DNA from: Firmicutes bacterium CAG:631
Lineage (GTDB): Bacteria; Bacillota_I; Bacilli_A; RFN20; CAG-631
Length of the DNA stretch: 20,068 nt
NCBI GenBank assembly: GCA_000433015.1
Contig: HF997993.1
Location: 1 to 20,068 of the forward strand
Direction: 5' to 3'
Positions 8,828 through 16,262 of this stretch are shown here, piece after piece. Both the position numbers and the translations under genes were made by a program. How positions within the stretch are numbered: the first letter of the stretch is position 1; the number at the start of each line of letters is the position of its first letter. The notes under the pieces are model-generated. The model was not told the origin of the DNA and made no database searches. It saw only the letters and a program-made list of their open reading frames with translations.

Positions 8828-8856
8828 ATTATATAGGATAAACCCCCTAAAATCAA
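8828..8856 (-). promoter_or_regulatory. Promoter of ppdK
   Basis: TTGATT (8851-8856) and TATAAT (8828-8833) with a 17-bp spacer on the minus strand, giving a leader of about 60 bases before the ATG. Confidence 0.75.
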
Positions 8857-8870
8857 TCAAGCAAAGAAAA

Positions 8871-8892
8871 AAACAGAGTTTTTTCTCTGTTT
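8871..8892 (-). terminator. Intrinsic terminator after the perR-rubrerythrin operon
   Basis: An 8-bp stem (AAACAGAG with CTCTGTTT) and a 6-base loop, 10 bp after the rubrerythrin stop, followed by T on the minus strand. Confidence 0.85.
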
Positions 8893-8902
8893 TTGTGCTT
8901 TT

Positions 8903-9436
8903 TTATTTAAAATAACGATCAAGTAAAGCTTTTAATGCACGACCATGACGAGCTTCATCTTTTGTCATTTCGTGGACAGAATCATGAATTGCATCTAAAT
9001 TTAATTGTTTTGCTTTTGTGGCAATGGCTTTTTTGCCATGGCAAGCTCCATTTTCTCCTGCTAACATTTTTTCAAGATTTTCTTTTGTGCTATTTGAAAC
9101 TAGTTCGCCTAACATTTCAGCAAAACGAGCAGCATGTTCCGCTTCTTCTTTTGCAATTTGTTCTAAAACCAAAGCAACTTCTGGATAACCTTCACGGAAA
9201 GCTTGACGTGCCATTGCTAAATACATACCAACTTCGCTACATTCTCCTTGGAAATGATTTCTTAATCCTTCAAGAATTTCTGAATCAACACCTTTTGCAA
9301 CACCTAAAACATGTTCATCAGCCCAAGTCATTTCTTCTTCAACATAAGGAACAATTTTATCTCCTTTTGCTCCACATACTGGACAAACATCTCCTTCAAA
9401 AATTTGTCCACAAACTAAACATTTCATTTTTGCCAT
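8903..9436 (-). CDS. rbr: Reverse rubrerythrin (NADH peroxidase-type, rubredoxin domain first)
   Basis: A 177-residue non-haem iron protein that detoxifies hydrogen peroxide in anaerobes. The order is reversed from classical rubrerythrin. The rubredoxin-type Fe site comes first (C6, C9, C18, C21 in CLVCGQIF and CPVCG). A four-helix ferritin-like diiron domain follows, with [23 protein letters not shown] (E-x-x-H, H101) and [11 protein letters not shown] (H164). This arrangement is that of the clostridial reverse rubrerythrins. The frame is open upstream, but the ATG at 9434-9436 (MAKMKC) is chosen because AAAGGAG sits nine bases before it; the longer reading adds a basic run overlapping the upstream gene. 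The start lies 14 bp after the perR-like stop, so the two form an operon. Confidence 0.92.
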   Translation of the reverse strand: MAKMKCLVCGQIFEGDVCPVCGAKGDKIVPYVEEEMTWADEHVLGVAKGVDSEILEGLRNHFQGECSEVGMYLAMARQAFREGYPEVALVLEQIAKEEAEHAARFAEMLGELVSNSTKENLEKMLAGENGACHGKKAIATKAKQLNLDAIHDSVHEMTKDEARHGRALKALLDRYFK

Positions 9437-9445
9437 TTTCTTTTT

Positions 9446-9450
9446 CTCCT
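9446..9450 (-). promoter_or_regulatory. Ribosome binding site setting the rubrerythrin start
   Basis: AGGAG on the minus strand, between the perR-like stop codon and the ATG at 9436. It decides against the longer open frame. Confidence 0.8.
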
Positions 9451-9840
9451 TTATTTTATTTTTTTTAAGCATTGAGGACAAATACCCTTAAATATAATCG
9501 TGTGTGCCATGATTTGATAATTACTTTTTTGAGACGCCATTTCATTTAATTGGTTTTGATAAGGTAAATCAAAATCCATAAATTGATGACATTTACTACA
9601 ACATAAATGATAATGGTTTGTTGTATCGCCGTCAAAACGATCTTTTTGATTTGCTAAAGAAATCCGAGCAATTTTTCCTTCATCAACCAATTTATACAAA
9701 TTACGATAAACGGTTTTTAGACTAATGTTAGGAATTTCTTTAACAATTTCGCTATAGACCTCTTCGGCAGTTGGATGGCAACGATTTTTTGTAACAAAAT
9801 CATAAATCGCCTGATATTGTTTTGTACATCTATATTCCAT
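9451..9840 (-). CDS. perR: PerR-like Fur-family peroxide-sensing repressor
   Basis: A 129-residue Fur-family regulator. The N-terminal winged helix includes [12 protein letters not shown] as recognition helix. The C-terminal dimerisation domain has two CxxC pairs for structural zinc (C81/C84 and C121/C124). Aligned with Bacillus PerR, the regulatory metal ligands are all present: H22 (HPTAEEVY), D70 (RFD), H76 and H78 (HYH) and D89 (MDF). The Asp at the last position favours PerR over Fur or Zur. PerR proteins bind Fe(II) or Mn(II), release DNA when peroxide oxidises a ligand His, and derepress genes such as rubrerythrin, which follows here. The start is ATG at 9838-9840 behind GAGGAG; an upstream in-frame TTG (9873) has no site. 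A dyad at the transcription start suggests autoregulation. Confidence 0.88.
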   Translation of the reverse strand: MEYRCTKQYQAIYDFVTKNRCHPTAEEVYSEIVKEIPNISLKTVYRNLYKLVDEGKIARISLANQKDRFDGDTTNHYHLCCSKCHQFMDFDLPYQNQLNEMASQKSNYQIMAHTIIFKGICPQCLKKIK

Positions 9841-9847
9841 AGTATTT

Positions 9848-9853
9848 CTCCTC
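9848..9853 (-). promoter_or_regulatory. Ribosome binding site of the perR-like gene
   Basis: GAGGAG on the minus strand, seven bases before the ATG at 9840. It abuts the inverted repeat and fixes the start inside the longer open frame. Confidence 0.75.
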
Positions 9854-9881
9854 GACAACTTTCTTAATAACAATAGTTGTC
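9854..9881. promoter_or_regulatory. Inverted repeat, probable operator of the perR operon
   Basis: GACAACT and AGTTGTC lie 14 bases apart, covering the predicted transcription start up to the ribosome site. A smaller dyad (ACAATAGTTGT) lies inside. Neither matches the Bacillus PerR box closely, but position and symmetry suit an autoregulatory site. Confidence 0.55.
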
Positions 9882-9887
9882 AATAAG

Positions 9888-9916
9888 ATTATATATCTAT
9901 TTTTTTTGATTTGCAA
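9888..9916 (-). promoter_or_regulatory. Promoter of the perR-rubrerythrin operon
   Basis: TTGCAA (9911-9916) and TATAAT (9888-9893) with a 17-bp spacer on the minus strand. Transcription should start near 9881, at the edge of the inverted repeat. Confidence 0.65.
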
Positions 9917-9933
9917 CTCTTTTTTATAAAAAA

Positions 9934-9954
9934 AGCAACTTTTTAAAAGTTGCT
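9934..9954 (-). terminator. Intrinsic terminator overlapping the BofA-like stop codon
   Basis: AGCAACTT and AAGTTGCT pair around a short loop, followed by TTTTTTTAT on the minus strand. The TAG stop of the gene (9953-9955) is part of the stem. Confidence 0.82.
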
Positions 9955-10222
9955 ATTTGGTTACAAAATAAATAATTAAAATAACTATAACAGCAGGAAT
10001 TCCAAAAATTCCCGTAGCCAAAGCATTAATCCAAGTTATTGGAATATCTACACTTGGAATAAAATTGACAAGATATAATATAATTGCTCCTAAAAGTGCA
10101 TTAAGAACTATTTTTAAAATAATTTTTAGACTAACTTTAAACAAAGATAAAATAATAACAAGAATAGCTAAGGCACCTGCAATAACAGCTAATCCTGCTG
10201 TAGTGCTAAACAATGAAATCAT
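9953..10222 (-). CDS. BofA-family small membrane protein
   Basis: An 89-residue protein made almost wholly of hydrophobic helices: one at about 8-30, another at about 35-55, and a C-terminal segment with NALATGIFGIPAVIVILII. The sequence and the late GIFGIPAV motif match the pro-sigma-K processing inhibitor (BofA) family. In Bacillus, BofA is part of the complex that holds back the SpoIVFB protease during sporulation. Nothing in this window shows that the organism sporulates, so the role may differ. The start is well supported (AAGGAGGT seven bases before the ATG). It is a single-gene unit, between the terminator of the Hint cassette and its own. Confidence 0.75.
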   Translation of the reverse strand: MISLFSTTAGLAVIAGALAILVIILSLFKVSLKIILKIVLNALLGAIILYLVNFIPSVDIPITWINALATGIFGIPAVIVILIIYFVTK

Positions 10223-10288
10223 ATCTTCTACCTCCTTATATTTATTTTACTATGTTTTATATAAATTTACTAATAAAATTTAAGTAAA

Positions 10289-10315
10289 AGAGTTCAGAAA
10301 AGTTTTCCGAACTCT
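10289..10315 (-). terminator. Terminator after the downstream Hint cassette
   Basis: A 7-bp stem (AGAGTTC with GAACTCT) extended past one A-C mismatch by a few pairs, followed by TTTTACTT on the minus strand, about 22 bp after the 973-aa gene. The T tract is moderate. Confidence 0.7.
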
Positions 10316-10337
10316 TATATAAAATTTTTAGTATGAA

Positions 10338-13259
10338 TTAGATTTTATGATAATTAAAATATTGAGAATATTTTTCTAAGTATTGCAGCAATTTTTCCAT
10401 TGTAACCAATCCTTTGCCAATTGCTACTTTCAAATATTTTGCATTTAATCCCTCATACATTTCATAAGATATTAAATGTTTTAATTCTTCATAAGAAAAT
10501 AGCCCATATAATTGAAGATCTCTTTCATACGCTTCCGGATTATACTTTAAGTTTTCATCGTATTCAAAAATATTGTAGAAGCCTTCAATGTCATCACTTA
10601 CACTTAACATTCCATTAGCAAATGCATTAATATTTTTATAAGAAGCAATGCTCCAAATATGAGTATAAGTATTAAAAATATCATATCCTTCTAATTGCAC
10701 TTTTCCATCAATAGAATAGAAAGAATGTCCAATATAATTAAAAACATTATTTTTATTAATTTGAACATATTGAAGTAAATTCATATCAAAAAATCCATGT
10801 TCAATTAAAACATCTACATATTTGCCGTTGCTAAATTTCAATCTTAATACCTCATAATTTCCTACTTCCTTTTCAACAATTGCAAATACTCGTTGTATTT
10901 CTAATTTGCCTGTTTCATGATTGATAGTTTGAATTAGTTCTCCCGCCTCAATATTTTCAATTGCTTTATAAGTTCCATCGGCCATCAAAATTAAAGTTCC
11001 ATCAGCAAAGCAACCCGTTTTAGAAGTTACAAATATAACTAAGTTTGTCGTCGCTTGAGCACTATATTTAAAACTTATTTCTTTCATATTTGTTAAATTA
11101 GATTCAGAACAATAATTTTCTGGTGTCGAACCACTAGATGGATAATTTTTAACAAAAGTTCCTTCTGCAATATATGCTTTATCCATTGAAGTTGATCCCA
11201 TTCCCCAAGAAAAATCAACAGTAAAGGCCGCGTTTTTTATCAATTTCAAGGTTCCATTTGAAGTAATTTCTTCTACATAGTTTGATGCTGTTTCTGTTAC
11301 TGTAAATTTTGCTCCTCCTGCTCCAGATGTTCCTTGTGTGGTTAATCCTAATAAAATTCCTTCATTAGGTATAATATTTAAAGTTATATCGTCAGTAACC
11401 AAATAATAGTTAGAAGAAGCAAATATATTTGTGTTATTTTCAAAAGAAGCCGAATAAGCCCGAATCACTTCAATTTTAACATATTTGTTTTGTTGAATTT
11501 CAAATTGATAATTTGTATCAAAGTAAACTCCATCTGGAGTTAATTCTATCGCATTTGTTCCATTTGCATCATCAGCTTGATAGACCTTATAGTTTCCAAT
11601 ATTATATTCATATAAATCTTGTATATTAATTTGTACAATTGAAGTTAATATATATTCTCCATTCCAACAACAATCCGAACTAGAATAAAAAGTCGTTCTT
11701 TCTTTGAATTGTGCTGATTTTATCTCATTATTAATTTTAAAATTACCTGATGAAGTTATTTTTACTTCGTAATTATTAGTTCCATCATATGATGAAACTG
11801 TTAAATTGGTTTGTGCAATATTTTTAAAGTTTAAACTAGCAACTCCCAAATTATCAGTTGTTTCTATAAAAGCACCAATTGCTGCTGATTCACTACATTC
11901 TAGTTTGCCATTAACAATAAATTTTGCATCATCATAGGTTCCTGAATAACCTGATCCTATTACATTATCAAATGAATCACTTTTATAAAAAATCAATGAA
12001 GAAGATAAATTTAATATCCCATTGTTTTGTATAAATAATGAACTTCCAGGTAAATATTTTATTTTGTTAGAAATATTTAATTTTGCTCCATCTAATACAA
12101 AATGTTGCATTTTATATGAAAATGGTAAAAAATAATCGGCCGTATTAATTGTTACTATCGAAACCTCCATTTCTAAAGACCCAATTGAAAGTTCACTATT
12201 AATATAAATATATGTTGGAACATTGCCAACCGTTGTATAACCATTTGTATTTGTTGGACAATATTCAAAACTCACAGTTCCTTCATCATCATTACTTTTT
12301 TTCCCAGTTAAAAACAAAGCGTTTTCACCAGATTCTTGTGTTCTAATAACTCCAGTAGTAATACTAAAATACGATGAACTTACCGACATTCTAACATTAG
12401 CATCCATTTTGGCCCCATATTCAAAACTAGTGAATGTTTGAATGTTTGGAAATTCAAAAATATTAAAAGGACAAATATTTGACTCTACAAGTGTGGTTAA
12501 TTGATTTCCGCTTTTTAAATCATGAATAGCTAAAGGCGTTTTTAAATACCCCGTTTTAGTAAATTTTAAATATCTATAGGAATCGTTTTCATTATTTAAT
12601 TTTTCATAATCTTTATTTTCTTCTTGATTAAAATTAATTGTTTTTAATTCTTTAATATACCCATAAGCATATATACTTCCGGAGCAAATAATCTTTGAAT
12701 ATTTATCCAAAGCAATTTCTCCATATCTTCCGCTTACTCCTTTTGAGCCAAACTCACCACCAATATAAAGTTCTGCCCCTTCATTAATAGTTAGAGTTGA
12801 ATTAATAAGTTCAACATAACATTTTCTATTATTTTTTACTCCCGTTGCATTATTATCTGAAAAAGTTTTAGTCATATAACTACTATATTCGTCTTGTGAA
12901 TCAGTAAAAAAAGTTTTACCATCATAAGGCAAATATAAATTAACTCCATCATTTAACGTTAAATTTTTATTTTGTACTTGAATTTCAGAATTGGTAATTA
13001 TATAAACATGAATTTCAGTACCAGAAAGTGCTTCGGCATTTGCCGACTCTAATGCAGCCTCTAAAGTTACAAATCGAGCATAGGGTGTTTCGCTATTTCC
13101 TTTATAATTTTCAACAACATTTTTTGCTTTTTTATTGATTTTTATCTCTGCATTTTCTTGTGAAAAGTCAGTTGCGATATTCCATGTTGCAAAAATTGAA
13201 GAAAAAGAAAAAATAGAAAATAGAACTGTGAATATTATAATAAATATCTTTTTCTTCAT
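10338..13259 (-). CDS. Large secreted beta-rich protein with C-terminal Hint domain
   Basis: A 973-residue secreted protein, paralogous to the 756-residue product of the upstream cassette. A basic, hydrophobic leader ends in FATWNIATDF, the same W-x-I pattern as its three neighbours. Residues of about 55-740 are rich in Asn, Ser, Thr, Gly and beta-prone segments (IYAYGYIKEL, LSSSLIFYK), like a beta-helix or adhesin; no known domain was identified. A Hint domain starts at C750 (CFADGTLILMADGTYKAIEN), with DVLIEHGFFD containing H821 and AFANGMLS near 880. The tail 887-973 is conserved in the paralog. The usual TxxH Thr is Leu, and the final His-Asn is absent. The ATG lies 2 bp after the small gene's stop, with AAAGGTAGGA inside that gene's end, so translation is coupled. 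It may cleave at C750; this is inference. Confidence 0.85.
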   Translation of the reverse strand: MKKKIFIIIFTVLFSIFSFSSIFATWNIATDFSQENAEIKINKKAKNVVENYKGNSETPYARFVTLEAALESANAEALSGTEIHVYIITNSEIQVQNKNLTLNDGVNLYLPYDGKTFFTDSQDEYSSYMTKTFSDNNATGVKNNRKCYVELINSTLTINEGAELYIGGEFGSKGVSGRYGEIALDKYSKIICSGSIYAYGYIKELKTINFNQEENKDYEKLNNENDSYRYLKFTKTGYLKTPLAIHDLKSGNQLTTLVESNICPFNIFEFPNIQTFTSFEYGAKMDANVRMSVSSSYFSITTGVIRTQESGENALFLTGKKSNDDEGTVSFEYCPTNTNGYTTVGNVPTYIYINSELSIGSLEMEVSIVTINTADYFLPFSYKMQHFVLDGAKLNISNKIKYLPGSSLFIQNNGILNLSSSLIFYKSDSFDNVIGSGYSGTYDDAKFIVNGKLECSESAAIGAFIETTDNLGVASLNFKNIAQTNLTVSSYDGTNNYEVKITSSGNFKINNEIKSAQFKERTTFYSSSDCCWNGEYILTSIVQINIQDLYEYNIGNYKVYQADDANGTNAIELTPDGVYFDTNYQFEIQQNKYVKIEVIRAYSASFENNTNIFASSNYYLVTDDITLNIIPNEGILLGLTTQGTSGAGGAKFTVTETASNYVEEITSNGTLKLIKNAAFTVDFSWGMGSTSMDKAYIAEGTFVKNYPSSGSTPENYCSESNLTNMKEISFKYSAQATTNLVIFVTSKTGCFADGTLILMADGTYKAIENIEAGELIQTINHETGKLEIQRVFAIVEKEVGNYEVLRLKFSNGKYVDVLIEHGFFDMNLLQYVQINKNNVFNYIGHSFYSIDGKVQLEGYDIFNTYTHIWSIASYKNINAFANGMLSVSDDIEGFYNIFEYDENLKYNPEAYERDLQLYGLFSYEELKHLISYEMYEGLNAKYLKVAIGKGLVTMEKLLQYLEKYSQYFNYHKI

Positions 13260-13261
13260 TT

Positions 13262-13915
13262 TTATATTCCTACCTTTATACCTAATTGAAAAGAAGATAT
13301 ACTCTCATCTTCAAAAAGCGCCAATTCGGCTTTATAAGTTTCTAAATTAGAAATAACAAAAGTAAATCGTAAAGAAAAAAATATATCTTCTTTACCAAAA
13401 TTTTCGTGAGATATAATAAAATTAGAATAACCAGAATTCGTTGCTTCATCAATAATAAATGAAGCCGTATTATCAAATGTATTTTTTTCATCAAGATCAA
13501 AAGAAATTAAATTTTGCATATAGGTTGAATTTAATAATTGAAATCCACTCTCACTTTGATTTAAAGTAACATTCAAAGATAAGTCTGTTCCTACCATCCC
13601 TGTTGCAATATAATTTTTAGAATTTACTTTTAAATAATAAGTTAAATAGGCAGTATTTGTAAATTGTCCCTCATAAATAAACCCCTCTTCGCCCAATTCA
13701 AAAGAAGTCACTCCAAAATGAGGAAATTTATTGTTAATTTCGATAACATCACTAATTACATCATCAACTTCTATTGCCAAAGTCGCTTCTGCCGTATTAT
13801 TTTTATTAATTGTCCAACTAGAAAAGCCAACACTAAATAACGAAAGAGTGGTTAGTAAAAATAGTATCCCCCCCCCGGCTTTTCTATTTACTTTTTTGAT
13901 TCTTTCTTTTTTCAT
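13262..13915 (-). CDS. TasA/CalY-like secreted protein (SipW-type signal), leaderless, with G9 tract
   Basis: A 217-residue protein. A basic start and hydrophobic core (ILFLLTTLSLFSVGFSSW) are followed by TINKNNTAEATLAIEVDD. This pattern (hydrophobic core, G-x-x-x-W-x-x-N, then A-T-L-x-I/L) is that of TasA, CalY and other SipW-dependent exported proteins, which form fibres or surface layers. The rest is beta-prone with no Cys, and family membership beyond the N-terminus is inferred. Its partner in the other cassette is 219 residues and shares the N-terminal signature. The promoter -10 lies six bases before the ATG, so no ribosome site is possible on the mRNA. Nine consecutive G encode residues 13-15 or so, before the hydrophobic core; a change of one would abolish the protein. 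Confidence 0.78.
   Translation of the reverse strand: MKKERIKKVNRKAGGGILFLLTTLSLFSVGFSSWTINKNNTAEATLAIEVDDVISDVIEINNKFPHFGVTSFELGEEGFIYEGQFTNTAYLTYYLKVNSKNYIATGMVGTDLSLNVTLNQSESGFQLLNSTYMQNLISFDLDEKNTFDNTASFIIDEATNSGYSNFIISHENFGKEDIFFSLRFTFVISNLETYKAELALFEDESISSFQLGIKVGI
13868..13876. repeat. C9/G9 homopolymer in signal-peptide codons
   Basis: Nine C on the plus strand (nine G in the coding strand) encode the Gly run just after the basic start of the TasA-like protein. Such a run is striking in this AT-rich DNA and is typical of slipped-strand contingency tracts. At length nine the frame is open. Confidence 0.9.
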
Positions 13916-13921
13916 GATTTG

Positions 13922-13950
13922 ATTGTATCATTTCTTTGTTTTTTTGTCAA
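13922..13950 (-). promoter_or_regulatory. Promoter of the downstream cassette, giving a leaderless mRNA
   Basis: TTGACA (13945-13950), a 17-bp spacer and TACAAT (13922-13927) with a TG extension on the minus strand. Six bases separate the -10 from the ATG, so transcription should start on the A of the start codon. Confidence 0.8.
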
Positions 13951-13968
13951 TTTAACACGTTTTAGCAA

Positions 13969-13990
13969 AAAACGGCTTTTACGCCGTTTT
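13969..13990 (-). terminator. Terminator after the upstream Hint cassette
   Basis: A perfect 8-bp stem (AAAACGGC with GCCGTTTT) and a 6-base loop, beginning one or two bases after the 756-aa gene and followed by T. It separates the two cassettes, with the next promoter just downstream. Confidence 0.88.
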
Positions 13991-13991
13991 G

Positions 13992-16262
13992 TTATTGAAT
14001 ATATTTACTATATCTTTCTAATAAATATTGAACGTCTTGAATGGTCATAAGTCCTTTACCTAAAGAAACTTTGACATAAGCAACATTAAACATTTCAAAT
14101 GCTTCTTTTGACATATATGTTTCAAATTCTTCATAGGTAAATAAACCATATTTTTCTATATCTGCTTGCATTTTTTCTTGATTAATCATTTGATTTTCAT
14201 CTAATTCAAAAATATTAAATAAACCTTTAATTCCTCCAGGCATAGATAATAGACCTTCGGTAATAATATTCAAATGATTTGCAGAAACTGGTGAATAACA
14301 TTCTGTATATTTTGTTTCAATTTGTACTGATTCTAATGTGACTATTTCTTTTTCATAATATTCATTGAAAGCATAGAATCTATGTCCAATATATTCTTGA
14401 TAATTATTTTCAGTTATATATACATATTGATTTAAATCTAAATCAAAAAATCCATGTTCATAAATAACTCCTACTTTTTGATTGTTAGAGAAATGAAGTT
14501 GCACTACATTAAAGAATTGTTTTTCTTCATAATCATTAAAGACAACAGGAGCTACATCTAATTTTCCTGTATAATGATTCAATACCATTACCATATCTCC
14601 AGCCACAATATCTTTTGCTTGTTTATAAGTATAATCACTCATTAATATTAATGTTTCAGGAAGTAGACAACTTCCGCCTTCTTCTGCTCCTACGGTTTCT
14701 GTAATATCTCCCGTACCAATAGTACCATTCCAATATGTTCCTTCAGATTGATAGGTTTGATTGGCTACAAACTTAGCATACTCTGTGGGTTGCGTACCAT
14801 TATTTGATATCAACCCAATTCCATAACCAGTAATTTCGTGATATGTTCGAGTCATTCCTAAATCTTCCCCAGTAATTACTTCTTTAGTTTTTAATGTGGA
14901 AACAAAATTATTGCTTGTTATAATTTTTGCCCCTACCACACTAGTTTCAATAATTCCTGCAAAAGAACTATTTAAATTTACTGTCCCATTATTAATTAAT
15001 TTTGCGTTCCCAGTTGATAATGGGTATTGTGAGTCTCCTCCTGTCGAAACCACTTCTCTATATTCACGATACATCATCATATCTGCATTAATATTTAAAG
15101 TAGCACCTGGATTAACAGTTAAGGTGGCACCAGAATAAAATTTTGTTTTATTTAATAAAGTTGTTGTCCCACTATTTATTATAATATCGTATTTAAAACA
15201 TAAAGGGCAAAAAAAGTCGCTTGTATTAAAACTACTACCTCCCAAAGAGAGGGTTAAAGATGAAAAAGATACATTTCCATCTACTATAATTTTTGTTTCA
15301 TTAATGTTGTCCAAAGAAACATTTGTTTTATAATCATTAGAAGTATATTCTGGGTTACTTGATTGATATTTAATGGAAATACTTGCTCCTTCTCCCATTA
15401 AAAACAAAGCATTATCACTAGAAACAACTTTAGTACGATCTGCCACATACATATTATTATTTGCATAAGCAGCAAGAGATCCATATAATGTAGAATTGTA
15501 TTCAAAAATCATTTCTACTTGCGAATTAGCAAAGTCAAATATTTTCAAAGGAAAAACACCTTCAAAATTACAAGCAGAAGAATAAGATCCTCCTCTAAAA
15601 TCATAAACAATAAAAGGCAATTCAATTATGCTTCCGCTATTTAAATAAATTTTACTTCCGTTATTGGAAGAACTTTCTTTAATATATCCATAGCAAACAA
15701 TTTCTCCATTATTTTCAATAGTGGCATTGTTTTCTAAATTTAATTCGCAATACTCTGCAACTGTATGCCCTGTTGGCCTTTGATTTCCTTGCCCTTTTCC
15801 TAATTTTCCACCAACATAAATGGTTCCGTTATTTGTGAATTGAACATTAGAAAGAATAGTTACTTTATTTTTACGATATTGTTCTACACTGCTTTGATTA
15901 TAGTCGGCAAAGTTAGTATTCGTAACTTCGTTTCTGGTAGGATCTTCATAAGTTTCTCCCGTATAAGGAAAATATAAAATATCTCCTGCCGCCAAAGTAC
16001 AATTTTTTGAGATTGTTGGGTTTGTTCCTGGAATAACATAAATTTCAGTTGATACACCGTCATTTTCTGCAACTTCCAAGGCCTTTTCAATAGACATAAA
16101 TTTTTGATTTGTGCTTTTAATATAAGCGATAGGTTCATTTGGATTTTTAATTACTGAATAATCTCTAGCAACCTGAATAACCCATTCTCCCATTCCAACC
16201 ATGAAAAAAAGGCCACAAATCATACATACAAATAGAAAAATACTCTTTAATTTTTTGTTCAT
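13992..16262 (-). CDS. Large secreted beta-rich protein with C-terminal Hint domain
   Basis: A 756-residue secreted protein. The N-terminal hydrophobic leader ends GMGEWVIQVARD. The region to about 525 is rich in Asn, Thr, Ser and Gly, with repeated short beta turns (IENNGEIVCYGYIKE, GATLTVNPGATLNINAD, LINNGTVNLNSS) typical of a right-handed beta-helix surface protein. The Hint domain begins at C532 (CLLPETLILMSDYTYKQAKD), with VGVIYEHGFFD containing H603, YIGHRFYAF, and ANHLNIITEGLLS ending about 673. A conserved tail follows to 756. The block-B Thr is Ile, and the position of the splicing His-Asn is occupied by other residues. Its ATG overlaps the stop of the upstream small gene (ATGA), so translation is coupled. 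It is about 220 residues shorter than its paralog, all ahead of the Hint domain. Covalent self-processing is inferred. Confidence 0.86.
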   Translation of the reverse strand: MNKKLKSIFLFVCMICGLFFMVGMGEWVIQVARDYSVIKNPNEPIAYIKSTNQKFMSIEKALEVAENDGVSTEIYVIPGTNPTISKNCTLAAGDILYFPYTGETYEDPTRNEVTNTNFADYNQSSVEQYRKNKVTILSNVQFTNNGTIYVGGKLGKGQGNQRPTGHTVAEYCELNLENNATIENNGEIVCYGYIKESSSNNGSKIYLNSGSIIELPFIVYDFRGGSYSSACNFEGVFPLKIFDFANSQVEMIFEYNSTLYGSLAAYANNNMYVADRTKVVSSDNALFLMGEGASISIKYQSSNPEYTSNDYKTNVSLDNINETKIIVDGNVSFSSLTLSLGGSSFNTSDFFCPLCFKYDIIINSGTTTLLNKTKFYSGATLTVNPGATLNINADMMMYREYREVVSTGGDSQYPLSTGNAKLINNGTVNLNSSFAGIIETSVVGAKIITSNNFVSTLKTKEVITGEDLGMTRTYHEITGYGIGLISNNGTQPTEYAKFVANQTYQSEGTYWNGTIGTGDITETVGAEEGGSCLLPETLILMSDYTYKQAKDIVAGDMVMVLNHYTGKLDVAPVVFNDYEEKQFFNVVQLHFSNNQKVGVIYEHGFFDLDLNQYVYITENNYQEYIGHRFYAFNEYYEKEIVTLESVQIETKYTECYSPVSANHLNIITEGLLSMPGGIKGLFNIFELDENQMINQEKMQADIEKYGLFTYEEFETYMSKEAFEMFNVAYVKVSLGKGLMTIQDVQYLLERYSKYIQ

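Noticed and set aside
8935..9468. 177-codon plus-strand open frame opposite rubrerythrin
   Set aside because: It is antisense to a complete, recognised gene, very rich in Leu, His and Gln, has no ribosome site, and is a by-product of the rubrerythrin codon pattern.
13992..16262. Classical splicing intein or pretoxin reading of the Hint domain
   Set aside because: There is no terminal His-Asn, no recognisable C-extein or host-protein continuation, and no toxin or immunity gene beside it. Both paralogs end in the same non-toxin-like tail.
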